Shown here: positions 42,777-51,152 of the stretch, piece after piece
Position numbering within the stretch: position 1 is the stretch's first letter
Layout of the letters: each line of letters opens with the position of its first letter
Source of the DNA: Kitasatospora cineracea
GTDB taxonomy: Bacteria; Actinomycetota; Actinomycetes; Streptomycetales; Streptomycetaceae
Direction: 5' to 3'
Length of the DNA: 64,000 bases
Assembly: GCF_003751605.1 (NCBI RefSeq)
Contig: NZ_RJVJ01000001.1
Location: forward strand, 3,410,001 to 3,474,000
Made by a program: the position numbers and the translations under genes
The notes under the pieces: model-generated
Seen by the model: only the letters and a program-made list of their open reading frames with translations
Databases searched by the model: none
What the model was told of the DNA's origin: nothing

Positions 42777-43600
42777 CGGGCCACCTCGGCGAGCGTCGGG
42801 TGCTGCGGCCGCAGCAGGTTCTCCAGGACGACGGCGACGCCGTCCTCGGCGTTGGAGGGCGCGATCAGGTCGGCCTCGGGGTGCAGGGCGGGATCGGCGT
42901 TCGCCATGAACACCCCGCGACCGGCCCAGCGGATCATGTCGAGGTCGGTCCGGGCGTCACCGAAGGCGATCACCTCGGCGGGGGCGATGCCGCGCTCGGC
43001 GCAGAGCTTCTCCAGCGAGGCGATCTTGCTCACCCCGTGGGTCACCAGGTCGACGACACCGCTGTGGTGGTGGGAGACGGCGACCAGCCCGCCGAGGATC
43101 TCCTCGACCTCCGCGGTGTCGATCTCGCGCAGCCGGGGCGTGACGGCGAAGAGCTTGAGCACCGGGACGTCGATGGTCGCCGGGTCGGCGCGGTAGGACT
43201 CGCCGATCAGCAGCGGCTCGGGGTAGTCGGGCGCGTAGCCGACCCGCCGGTCCGCCAGCATCCAGCCGATCGCGGCGTCCGGCAGTGCCCGCTTCAGCCG
43301 GGCGGCCGTCTCGCGTGCGGTCTCGGCGTCGATCGTGGAGGCCTCCGTCAGCTCCATCGAGGGCACCTGCCAGAGTGCGGCGCCGCCGCAGCAGATCGCC
43401 TCCCCGGTCAGGTCCAGGGCCTCGACGATGTACTCGATGGCGGCGGCGTGGCGGACGGTCACGAAGACCGTCTCGATGCCGTGCTCGTGGGCCAGGGCGA
43501 CGGCCCGGCGGGTCCGCGGCGAGACCGAGTAGTCGGGGCGCAGCAGGGTGCCGTCCAGGTCCACGGCGATCAGGCGGGGCAGGTGGGGGACGGCGGTCAT
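42773..43600 (-). CDS. HAD-superfamily (Cof-type) phosphatase
   Basis: 275 aa. Motif I is AVDLDGTLLRPDY near the N terminus, the lysine of motif III is in HGVSKIASLEKL, and motif IV is AFGDARTDLDMI. The cap is of the IIB type. In most Cof proteins motif IV reads GD..ND; here it is GDARTD, with Thr in place of Asn. Such enzymes dephosphorylate sugar or small-molecule phosphates. It is coupled by ATGA overlaps to genes on both sides, so a phosphorylated pathway intermediate is plausible. Confidence 0.88.
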   Translation of the reverse strand: MTAVPHLPRLIAVDLDGTLLRPDYSVSPRTRRAVALAHEHGIETVFVTVRHAAAIEYIVEALDLTGEAICCGGAALWQVPSMELTEASTIDAETARETAARLKRALPDAAIGWMLADRRVGYAPDYPEPLLIGESYRADPATIDVPVLKLFAVTPRLREIDTAEVEEILGGLVAVSHHHSGVVDLVTHGVSKIASLEKLCAERGIAPAEVIAFGDARTDLDMIRWAGRGVFMANADPALHPEADLIAPSNAEDGVAVVLENLLRPQHPTLAEVAR

Positions 43601-45048
43601 GCGGTGAGCTCCTCGATGGGGGTGTCGGGCGCGTCCACGCCGTGCTGCAGGAACGCGTGGATCAGGCGGACGAAGCGGGTGGCCCAGTCGCGGCCGTAGA
43701 GGTCGTGGCGGTAGCGGAGTTCGATCGCGATGCCGTCCTTGCGCCGGTAGCCGATGACCCGCAGGCCGCCCCGCGGTACCTCGGGCATCGGGATGCCGAT
43801 CGGCTGCACGTCGAGGCCGGACGGCCGGAGCAGCGGCTCGCGCTCGTCCTCCACCATGTCCATGTCGAAGTTGAGGTAGATCGGGACGCTGCCGGGTTCG
43901 CGGAAGCGGACGCCGTACTGCTCGGGGGCGAGTTCCCGGCTGATCAGCGAGAACGGAATCCGCTGGTGGCGCATCGCGTTGAACAGCGTCTGCGCTTCCA
44001 GGCGGACGAGTTCGCCGAAGGGCGTCCCCCCGGTGAAGCGGGTGCGGAAGGTGGCCGGGGTGGCCACGTAGCCGACCATCGCGTCGGTCTCCGGCCGGGT
44101 CCGGTTGGCGAGCGAACCGAAGGTCGCCACGTCGCCGGCGGCGTCCTCGCCCACGGTCTCCAGGCGCAGGCGCCACATGGCGGCCTTGAGCGCCGCGGCG
44201 AGCACCACGGCCGAGGTCACCCGCTCGCGAACCGCGAACTCCTCGACGGCGGCGCTCAGTTCCGGTCCGACCGGTTCGAGCAACTTGGTCACGCCCGGCT
44301 CGGCGCCGGTGGGCGCGTCCGGGTCGGCCAGGCCGGAGGCGGGGATCGGGGTGATGCCGTCGAGCTGCTTGCGCCAGTAGCCGAGCTGGCGCTCCAGCTG
44401 CACGTCGCCCAGGTGGCCGTGCTGCCAGAGGGCGAAGTCCGGGAACTGGACGGGGAGTTCGGGGAGCGGCGGTACGTCGTCGCCCTGTTCCGAGGCGTAG
44501 ATGGTCAGCAGGTCGTTGATCATGATCCGGGCCGACCAGGCGTCGAAGACGATGTGGTCGGTGGTCATCGAGAGCACGTGCAGGCTCTCGCTCACCCGGC
44601 CGAGCACGGGGCGGAACAGCGGCCCGGCAGCCAGGTCGAAGGGCTGGTTGGCGTGCTCGGCGAGCAGCGCGAGCACCCGCGGCAGGCGGGTCTCCGCGGG
44701 CTCGTCGGGTGCCTCCAGGACGGGGAGGGCGCGGGGCTGCGGCGGGAGCAGCAGCATCACGTGCTCCTCGGAGGACTCCCCGTCCGCCTCGGGGAAGACC
44801 GTGCGCAGCGTCTCGTGGCGTTCGGCCAGCAGGTTGAGGCTGCGTTCCAGCAGGGCGACGTCGAGCCGCCCGTCGAAGCGCAGGCCGAGCGCGATGTTGT
44901 TGTTCACCTGGTGCACGTGCCGGCCCCAGATCAGGCGCTCCTGCTGGGTGTGGGTGGCCGGCACCGCCGCGCCCCGGGTGGCGGGGCGGACCTCCGTGGA
45001 GGTGTTGGGTGTCGGCGGGGTGACGTGGAAGGTGGTGGGGATCGTCAT
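43597..45048 (-). CDS. Free-standing NRPS condensation-domain enzyme
   Basis: 483 aa, one complete C domain and nothing else. C1-like HTQQERLIWGRHV, C2 RHETLRTVF, C3 TTDHIVFDAWSA, C4-like FPDFALWQHG and C5-like GYVATPATFRTRF are seen. The canonical HHxxxDG is DHIVFDA here: the second, catalytic His and the Asp are kept, but the first His is Asp and the Gly is Ala. Stand-alone C enzymes make amides or esters from a carrier-bound acyl group. ATG 45048 gives MTIPTTFHV; stop overlaps the HAD start. Confidence 0.9.
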   Translation of the reverse strand: MTIPTTFHVTPPTPNTSTEVRPATRGAAVPATHTQQERLIWGRHVHQVNNNIALGLRFDGRLDVALLERSLNLLAERHETLRTVFPEADGESSEEHVMLLLPPQPRALPVLEAPDEPAETRLPRVLALLAEHANQPFDLAAGPLFRPVLGRVSESLHVLSMTTDHIVFDAWSARIMINDLLTIYASEQGDDVPPLPELPVQFPDFALWQHGHLGDVQLERQLGYWRKQLDGITPIPASGLADPDAPTGAEPGVTKLLEPVGPELSAAVEEFAVRERVTSAVVLAAALKAAMWRLRLETVGEDAAGDVATFGSLANRTRPETDAMVGYVATPATFRTRFTGGTPFGELVRLEAQTLFNAMRHQRIPFSLISRELAPEQYGVRFREPGSVPIYLNFDMDMVEDEREPLLRPSGLDVQPIGIPMPEVPRGGLRVIGYRRKDGIAIELRYRHDLYGRDWATRFVRLIHAFLQHGVDAPDTPIEELTA

Positions 45049-45095
45049 GGTGTGGCGGTCCGTTCGCAGGGAGGGACCCGGGGCGGCCCCGGGTT

Positions 45096-46361
45096 TCAGG
45101 CGGATCGGTTCGTCTTCGGGTGCAGCGCGGGGTGGGCGAGGAAGGGCAGCAGCAGGACGATCGCGGACAGCGCGCTCAGGGTGGCGAAGCCGAGCCGTTC
45201 GAGGACGACGCCGGACAGTGCGGCCCCCGCGGCCGCGGCCAGGTTCATCGCCATGTCGGAGAACCCCTGGGCGGCCGGCAGTTCGGCGACCGGGACGCTC
45301 TCGGAGAGCCGGACCGAGGCCGCCACCAGCACCGCCGACCAGGAGAGCCCCAGCAGCGCCAGCGCGACGGCGAGCTGGACGACGTCGTCGCCGCCGGCGG
45401 TGCCGCAGAGCCACAGCGAGAGCAGCATCGCGGCGGTGCCCCCGTAGAGCACCGGGGTGCTGCGGAAACGGTCCACGGCCCAGCCGAACACGGTGGAGAA
45501 CCCGTACATCCCCGCCAGGTGGCCGCTGAGCACCATGCCGATGACACCCAGCCCGGTGCCGGCGTGGTGCATGTGGATGCCGGTCATCGACATCACCGCG
45601 ATCATCACCAGGTGCCCGGCGACGATGCTGAGGATCGCCAGGACGGCCGGGCGGTTCCCGCGCAGCGCCTTCAGCATGGCGCGCAGCGGCGGCGGCTTCT
45701 CCCGCTCCCCGGCCTCGTCCTGCCCGCGTGCCAGCAGCAGCGGGTCGGGGCGCAGGAAGACGGCGATCGCGGTGAACGCGGCGGCGAAGCCGACGATCGC
45801 GAACAGGTAGGTGCCGGACAGCGGCGGCAGGCCCAGGTGTTCGGCGATCGCGGCACCGGGTCCGGTGAGATTGGGCCCGATCACGGCGCCGACCACGGTG
45901 GTGGTGAGCACCAGGGACATGGCCCGGCCCCGGCGCTGCGGCTCGGCCAGGTCGGCGGCGGCGAACCGGGCCTGCAGGCCGGTGGCCCCGGCGGCCCCGT
46001 AGAACACCATGCCGAGCAGGAACAGCGGGAAGCTGTGCACCACCGCGGCCACCACGCAGGCCACCGCGCCCACTGCGGCGGCCAGGTACCCGGTGGCCAG
46101 CCCGGGGCGCCGCCCCCGGACGTGGGTGATCGCCGCGATCGCCCCCACCGCGGCCGCGCCGCCGAGCGTCGCCGCGGTCTGCGACAGGCCGGCGACGGTG
46201 GCGCTCCCGCCGAGTTCCTCGGCCAGCAGGCTGGTGACCGCGAAACCCGTGGCGATGCCGCTGCCGCTGATCACCTCGGCGACCACGAGGGTCCGGACGG
46301 TCCGTCGCTGCACCCGGGCACGGTCGTGGCGCGGCGGGTCGGCGGTGGTCAAGGTCGGCAT
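45096..46361 (-). CDS. MFS transporter (exporter)
   Basis: 421 aa with about 12 helices and a central loop (~205-225, RPDPLLLARGQDEAGEREKPP). Gly-rich helices such as VAEVISGSGIATGFAVTSLL and the sequence HVRGRRPGLATGYLAAAVG in the 2-3 loop region are typical of MFS drug-efflux or product exporters. ATG 46361 begins MPTLTTADPP. It lies within the biosynthetic operon, 47 bp before the condensation gene, so product export or self-protection is the natural guess. Confidence 0.9.
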   Translation of the reverse strand: MPTLTTADPPRHDRARVQRRTVRTLVVAEVISGSGIATGFAVTSLLAEELGGSATVAGLSQTAATLGGAAAVGAIAAITHVRGRRPGLATGYLAAAVGAVACVVAAVVHSFPLFLLGMVFYGAAGATGLQARFAAADLAEPQRRGRAMSLVLTTTVVGAVIGPNLTGPGAAIAEHLGLPPLSGTYLFAIVGFAAAFTAIAVFLRPDPLLLARGQDEAGEREKPPPLRAMLKALRGNRPAVLAILSIVAGHLVMIAVMSMTGIHMHHAGTGLGVIGMVLSGHLAGMYGFSTVFGWAVDRFRSTPVLYGGTAAMLLSLWLCGTAGGDDVVQLAVALALLGLSWSAVLVAASVRLSESVPVAELPAAQGFSDMAMNLAAAAGAALSGVVLERLGFATLSALSAIVLLLPFLAHPALHPKTNRSA

Positions 46362-46457
46362 GGCGCTCCGGCTCTGTGCGTGGGTGCGTGGGTGCGTGGG
46401 CGGGGAAGGACGGGCCCGGACCGCTCCGGGAGCCGTCCGAGGCGGGCGGGACGACGG

Positions 46458-47207
46458 TCAGCCGCGGGTCCAGTCGACGGTCTCGGGCCAGTGCCGGCCG
46501 ACCCGGCGGACGGCGTAGTCCCAGTACGAGCGGACGGAGAGGTCGGCGTAGATGAAGTCCTGCTTGGCGGCCACGTCCTGCTCGGTGGACCAGACGTACG
46601 GGACGCCGGTGCCCTCGGCGGTCAGCTGGAGCCGGCAGGCGCGCTCCAGCACCTGCGCGAAGACGGCGGCGTGCCGCACGCTCTTGCCGACGACCACCCC
46701 GCCGTGGTTGCGCAGCAGGACGGCCGGGTGGTCCCCGAGGTCCTTGGCGATGGCGTCACCCGTCCCGATGTCCAGGACCGTGTTGCTGGTCTCGGTGAAC
46801 AGGCCGATCCGGTCCCGGAAGTACGCGCCGTCGTGGGAGATCGGACGCATCGGCAGGTCGGTGGCCCCGAACAGCAGGGTGTACGGCGCGTGGCTGTGCA
46901 CGATGCCGTTGACGTCCGGACGCGCCCGGTAGATCGCCTGGTGCAGCGGCAGCTCCGGGGGTGCCAGCGGTGGGGCGGGCAGCGTGTGGTCGACCGAGCA
47001 GCGGACCACGTCGGCGGGGGCGGCCTCGTCGAAGCCGACCAGGGCGCCCTTGATGAAGAACTCGTCGCGGCCGGGTATCCGGGCCGAGATCTGGCCCTGG
47101 TTGAAGTCGTCGTGCCCGTCGAGGGAGAGCATCCGGGCACCGACCGCGACCTGGAGGACGAGCCGGCGTTCGGCGGGGCTGAGCGGCCGCACCTCTGCGG
47201 TGGTCAT
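46458..47207 (-). CDS. Class II aldolase/adducin family protein
   Basis: 249 aa. Zn2+-site residues of class II sugar aldolase/epimerase enzymes are present: PELPLHQAIYRARPDVNGIVHSH contains the acid and the HSH pair, and LLRNHGGVVVGKS the third His. FNQGQISARIPG matches the N-terminal phosphate/substrate region. Relatives cleave or form C-C bonds in sugar phosphates or decarboxylate aldol products. ATG 47207 with CAAGGAG upstream overlaps the DapB-like stop (ATGA). Substrate unknown. Confidence 0.88.
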   Translation of the reverse strand: MTTAEVRPLSPAERRLVLQVAVGARMLSLDGHDDFNQGQISARIPGRDEFFIKGALVGFDEAAPADVVRCSVDHTLPAPPLAPPELPLHQAIYRARPDVNGIVHSHAPYTLLFGATDLPMRPISHDGAYFRDRIGLFTETSNTVLDIGTGDAIAKDLGDHPAVLLRNHGGVVVGKSVRHAAVFAQVLERACRLQLTAEGTGVPYVWSTEQDVAAKQDFIYADLSVRSYWDYAVRRVGRHWPETVDWTRG

Positions 47208-47926
47208 GGCGTGCTCCTTGCTGTCAGGTCGTCGTAGACGGTCCGCATGGTGACCAGGCCGGGCGCGGCGGTGCGGGCCCAGCCGGCGGCGGTCAGCGCG
47301 CCCCGGGCCGGTACCGCCCAACTGCCGACGTGGTGGCGCACGTGCAGCGACTCGCCGTTCCAGGTGTGGGTCAACTCGTGTTCGCTGACGGGGAGTCCGG
47401 CGCGTTCGTCGGCGATGTCGGCCACCGTCCGGCCGCTCGCCCCGGCCCAGGTCTGCGCCAGGACCAGCGCGGTGGCGCTCGGCCGGTGCGCCTTCCCGAT
47501 CGGGTGCCGCTCCCGGACGGTGGTGGTGGTCGGGCCGAGCGGGCCCCGGGTGAGGGCGGCGGTGAACTCGGCGATGCGCAGCTGGACGTAGTGGGCGAAG
47601 GACAGGTTGGTGGCGCGCACCACCGGCACCACCGTCGCCAGCTCCTCCAGGGACGTCCACTGGGCGTCCGTCAGGTTGGAGACGCAGGCGACCAGCGGCA
47701 CCCGGTACGCCGTGCAGTACGCGAGGACGTCCGCGTGCGCCTCGGGCGCGCTCGCGTCGACCAGGACGTCGGGCACGGCGTCGACCTGCCAGCCGTCGCG
47801 GCGGGAGGCGGTCAGCGACACCCGCGTGCCGTCGGCCCGGCAGGCCGCCAGCAGGGCCGAGCCGAGCCGCCCGCGACCGACGACGCCCAGGGCGGGGCCG
47901 CCGGTCGCGGGCACCTCATCAGGCAT
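47204..47926 (-). CDS. DapB-like (dihydrodipicolinate reductase family) imine reductase homologue
   Basis: About 240 aa. An N-terminal NAD(P)-binding fold has GVVGRGRLGSALLAA and VLVDASAPEAHADVLAYC. The catalytic stretch of DapB, EAHHRHKVDAPSGTAL, aligns to ERHPIGKAHRPSATAL: the first His and the Lys are kept, but the second His is Pro and PSGT is PSAT. True lysine-pathway DapB would be expected elsewhere with the canonical motif, so this copy probably reduces a different cyclic imine or enamine. ATG 47926 overlaps the carrier gene by eight bases; GTG 47938 is possible. Confidence 0.8.
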   Translation of the reverse strand: MPDEVPATGGPALGVVGRGRLGSALLAACRADGTRVSLTASRRDGWQVDAVPDVLVDASAPEAHADVLAYCTAYRVPLVACVSNLTDAQWTSLEELATVVPVVRATNLSFAHYVQLRIAEFTAALTRGPLGPTTTTVRERHPIGKAHRPSATALVLAQTWAGASGRTVADIADERAGLPVSEHELTHTWNGESLHVRHHVGSWAVPARGALTAAGWARTAAPGLVTMRTVYDDLTARSTP

Positions 47927-48182
47927 CGGCGCCGACACCGCTGGCGACCACCAGGGCCGCGACGCTGTCGATGGTCTCGTAGTGCTCGGCGCCGACCTCC
48001 GGGTCCAGGTAGACGCCGAGGTCGTTCTCGATGCTGTCGATCAGGCGCATGTAGGAGAGCGAGGAGAAGCTGACCGCGCTCAACGAGTAACCGGCCTCGG
48101 CGAGTTCGCCGGCGGTGAAGCTGCCGTCGCCGGCCGCGACCGCGAGGTCGAGGATCTTGGTGTGGAGAGAGCTGTTGTCCAT
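47919..48182 (-). CDS. Stand-alone acyl/peptidyl carrier protein
   Basis: 87 aa four-helix carrier. The phosphopantetheine attachment motif, normally DSL, reads FSSLSYMRLIDSIENDLGV: the serine before Leu is retained at the right place before helix 2, but the preceding Asp is Ser. The rest (TAGELAEAGYSL, DPEVGAEHYETIDSVAALV) has normal carrier spacing. ATG 48182 follows GGAG. It lies between the DapB-like and AMP-ligase genes, so it is the likely carrier for the acyl-adenylate made next door. Confidence 0.88.
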   Translation of the reverse strand: MDNSSLHTKILDLAVAAGDGSFTAGELAEAGYSLSAVSFSSLSYMRLIDSIENDLGVYLDPEVGAEHYETIDSVAALVVASGVGADA

Positions 48183-48208
48183 GGTGGGCTCCTGTGCTGG
48201 GGAGGGGG

Positions 48209-49660
48209 TCAGTTGCTCCGGGCTTCGGCGAGCAGCCGCCGCAGGCGCTCGACCGACGGTTTGCCGATCGAGTTCACCGGTATCCGGTCCACCAGGTGGA
48301 AGACCGAGGGCACCTTGAAGGAGGGCAGCAGCGCCGCGCAGTGGGCGCGCAGGGACTGCACGGTGGGACCGGCCTCGACGGCGAGGACGGCGGCCAGGAC
48401 CGGGTCGCCGTGCCGGCCCTCGGCCTCGAAGGCGACGACGTCGAGCACTCCGGCGGCCTTCCGCAGCACCTCGGCGATCTCGATCGGGTCGATCTTGCGT
48501 CCGCCCACGTTGACCAGTCGCCCGGTGCGGCCGGTGAGGTGGAGCACGCCGTCGAGCAGGTGGCCCTGGTCGCCGGTGCGGTAGCGGCCCTCGTCGTCGA
48601 CCCGCGCTTCGAAGACCCCGGGGGCGTTGAGGTAGCGGGAGCCCATCGACTCGCTCCGGACCCGGAGCCCCTCCTCGTCCGCGATCACCTCCACACCGGG
48701 CAGCGGGGTGCCGAGCCCGGTGCCGGTGCCGTCGGCGGCGAAGGTCAGGGGCCCTGCCTCGGCCACGCCGTAGTAGTTGTGGATCGGCACGCCGGTGAGC
48801 CGGGTGAACTCCTCACGGACGCTGTCGCGCAGCGGGGCTCCCGAGGAGATCGCGGCGCGGACGCCGGCGAAGCCCCCGGTGGAGGAGCGCCGCACGATCG
48901 ACTCGTACAGCGCCGGGAAGGCCACCAGCCGGGTGGCACCGGTGCTCTCCAGCAGCCGCACGATCCGGGAGGCGGTCGGCAGGCCGCGCGACAGGTGCAG
49001 CGAGGCGCCGGGCAGGAAGGCGGCGAGCAAGGAGGTGTTGAAGGCCAGGCCGTTGGAGAGCGCGGCCAGGCAGGCGATCCGGTCCCGGGCCGAGAGCCCG
49101 GTTCCCTCGACCCAGTTGCGGGCCGCCGCCAGCACGGCCGCGCCGGAGAACTCGATGCAGTTGGGCCGGCCGGTGGAGCCGGAGGTGAAGCGGCAGACCT
49201 CGGTGTCGGGCAGCAGCGGTGGGGCGGGGGCGTCGAAGCGGCGCACCCGGCTGACCGTGAGGCCGCCGAACTCGCCCCCCGCGAACTCGCCCGCGCCGGG
49301 GATCCGCTCGGTGACCTGCTCGACGTCGGCATCCGGTGCGTGGACCAGCAGGTCCAGTCCGCAGTCCTCGGCGATCCGGGCCAGCTCGAACGGCCCGAAG
49401 GCCGAGTCGGCCAGGAAGGGAACCGCGCCGGCGAACAGGGCGGCCAGGTAACCCACCACGTAGTCGGTGGAGTTGGCGGCGTAGAAGCCGATCCGCAGCC
49501 GCTCGCCGGCCGCGCCGTGCGGGGCCAGCCGGGCGGCGGCGGCCCGGGCCCGGTCGGCCAGTTCGGCGTAGCTGAGCGAGGTGTCGGCGTCGGTGACCGC
49601 GACACGGTCGCCGTGCCGGGCGAGAGCGTCCGTGAAGGCGCCGGGAAGGACGGCGTTCAT
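48209..49660 (-). CDS. Stand-alone AMP-dependent acyl/aminoacyl ligase (A domain)
   Basis: 483 aa ANL-family enzyme. A3 FTSGSTGRPN, A5 NYYGVAEAG, A7 YRTGDQG, A8 GRTGRLVNVGGRKIDPIE and A10 VNSIGKPSVERL with the catalytic Lys are all intact. The A4 area (GLAFNTSLLAAFLPGASL) has no clear equivalent of the Asp that binds alpha-amino groups, so an acid other than a standard alpha-amino acid is possible; this reading is tentative. ATG 49660 begins MNAVLPGAF, seven bases from the SagB-like stop. Expected to load the adjacent carrier. Confidence 0.9.
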   Translation of the reverse strand: MNAVLPGAFTDALARHGDRVAVTDADTSLSYAELADRARAAAARLAPHGAAGERLRIGFYAANSTDYVVGYLAALFAGAVPFLADSAFGPFELARIAEDCGLDLLVHAPDADVEQVTERIPGAGEFAGGEFGGLTVSRVRRFDAPAPPLLPDTEVCRFTSGSTGRPNCIEFSGAAVLAAARNWVEGTGLSARDRIACLAALSNGLAFNTSLLAAFLPGASLHLSRGLPTASRIVRLLESTGATRLVAFPALYESIVRRSSTGGFAGVRAAISSGAPLRDSVREEFTRLTGVPIHNYYGVAEAGPLTFAADGTGTGLGTPLPGVEVIADEEGLRVRSESMGSRYLNAPGVFEARVDDEGRYRTGDQGHLLDGVLHLTGRTGRLVNVGGRKIDPIEIAEVLRKAAGVLDVVAFEAEGRHGDPVLAAVLAVEAGPTVQSLRAHCAALLPSFKVPSVFHLVDRIPVNSIGKPSVERLRRLLAEARSN

Positions 49661-49667
49661 CGTGGCC

Positions 49668-51152
49668 TCACCGCTCGTTCTGGGCGTGTGCGGTGGCGAG
49701 CCGGTCGAACTTGATGCCGGAGTCGTCCGGGCGCCCGAGCAGCAGGACGTAGAGGATCTCGTCGCTGTCCGGCAGCCCGGCCAGCGAGTGCCAGAGCGCC
49801 GCGTCGAAGCCGCCGACGCCGGTCACACCGATCCCGGCGCGAGTCGCCCCCAGGTACAGCAACTGGCCCAGGGCGCCGCACCGGAAGGCGAGTTCGCGCA
49901 GGTCCTCGCTGCCGGCGGCCGCCTCGGCGGCGGTGTCGCTGAGCGCGGTTCGCGGCGCGTGCAGCAGGACGACGGCTGCGCTGTCGGCCAGGCTGCGCTG
50001 CTGCATGCAGGCGCGGACCACCTCGTCGGTGGACGGCAGCCGGCCGGGTCGCCGTGCACCCTCGCCGGTCAGCAGGTGGACGGCGTTGTGCTCGGGTTCC
50101 TCCGCCGACCGCAGGACCAGGGTGGCGCCCATCGGGGAGTCGGCCGGCAGGTCCGTCCGCACCGGCGTGGACAGGGCCGAGACGGCCTGCCAGACCTCGG
50201 CCGCGGGGACGGTGCCGGGAACGAACGCCTTGCTGGAGGCCCGCGCGGCGAGCAGCTCCGGCCAGTCGGACGGATCGCCCAGGCCGTCCTGCGCGCCGGT
50301 CGGCCGGCCGCTGTCGGGCAGCTGCGCGAGGGGCGCGGAGGCGTCCGGCGCGCGGGTGCTCCCGGGGTGCTCCGCCCGTGCGGAGAGGGAGTCCCAGCAG
50401 GTCTCCTCCAGCCAGGACCGCCAGGCCGGCTCGCGCCGCTCCCGGTCGGCGTCGTCGTGCACGGTCCAGCGGGCCCAGGCGTCGTCGGCCTCGGCCGCCG
50501 GGACCAGCAGGGCGGAGTGCACCTCCCGGCAGTTCTCGCCGGCCTCCAGCAGGTCCGACAGGGGCGAGCGCGGGAAGCGCAGCCGCAGCGTGCCCGGCGC
50601 GCGCCGGCCGGTGGTGGCCAGCAGCAGGTTCCCGACGGCGTGCCCGGCATCGAGCTGGGTGTACAGGTAGCCGCGGTCGCCGTACTTGCGCATCGACAAC
50701 CAGGGGCGGGTGAGGGTCACGATCACCGCGCCGTCGCCCGCGGGGATCTCCAGCGTCGAGGCACGCAGCGCTTCGGCGACGCCCCCGGCGGCCAGCCGGG
50801 TGCAGGTGCGGCGGTCGGAGTCGACCAGGAAGGCGGTCGGCCGGCCGTTCTCCCGCGTGAGGACGGCGAACTCGTACGGGTACACGGCCCCGGCGGACGG
50901 TACCGCCCGCGCCCCGTGCGCCCCGCGAGAACGTGCGCCCCGGCTGGTCAGCACGCCCTCCTCCAGGAGGGACAGCGCGAGCCTCAGACCCGCGGCCGAG
51001 GCCGGTTCGGCGGGCGCTAAGGACGGTGCCGCCGGCAGGGCCATCCGGGCCCACATGTCGGTCTCGAAGTCCGGTGGCGCGTGCTCGGCTCTCCGGGCGA
51101 TCCGTCGTGCGTGAACTGGTCGTGCGGATTTCGTTTCTGCATTGCTTTGCAC
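49668..51152 (-). CDS. SagB-like tandem nitroreductase-fold dehydrogenase
   Basis: About 494 aa, two nitroreductase-like halves. Half 1 has the SagB-type ARAVPSAGAVYPYEFAVL and DAGHAVGNLLLA; half 2 has AARASSKAFVPGTVP and CGALGQLLYLGATRAGIGVTG, ending in DEILYVLLLGRP. Relatives use FMN to oxidise azolines in RiPPs, or act as Ox domains in NRPS lines. No YcaO cyclodehydratase is nearby, so a carrier-bound aminoacyl substrate is likelier. The start is uncertain: GTG 51152 follows GAGG, ATG 51299 would add codons without G/C-ending bias, ATG 51057 is shorter. First gene of the operon. Confidence 0.82.
   Translation of the reverse strand: MQSNAETKSARPVHARRIARRAEHAPPDFETDMWARMALPAAPSLAPAEPASAAGLRLALSLLEEGVLTSRGARSRGAHGARAVPSAGAVYPYEFAVLTRENGRPTAFLVDSDRRTCTRLAAGGVAEALRASTLEIPAGDGAVIVTLTRPWLSMRKYGDRGYLYTQLDAGHAVGNLLLATTGRRAPGTLRLRFPRSPLSDLLEAGENCREVHSALLVPAAEADDAWARWTVHDDADRERREPAWRSWLEETCWDSLSARAEHPGSTRAPDASAPLAQLPDSGRPTGAQDGLGDPSDWPELLAARASSKAFVPGTVPAAEVWQAVSALSTPVRTDLPADSPMGATLVLRSAEEPEHNAVHLLTGEGARRPGRLPSTDEVVRACMQQRSLADSAAVVLLHAPRTALSDTAAEAAAGSEDLRELAFRCGALGQLLYLGATRAGIGVTGVGGFDAALWHSLAGLPDSDEILYVLLLGRPDDSGIKFDRLATAHAQNER

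Noticed and set aside
49668-51152. Classical azole-containing RiPP cluster
   Set aside because: No YcaO cyclodehydratase and no Cys-rich precursor peptide; NRPS-type partners are present instead.
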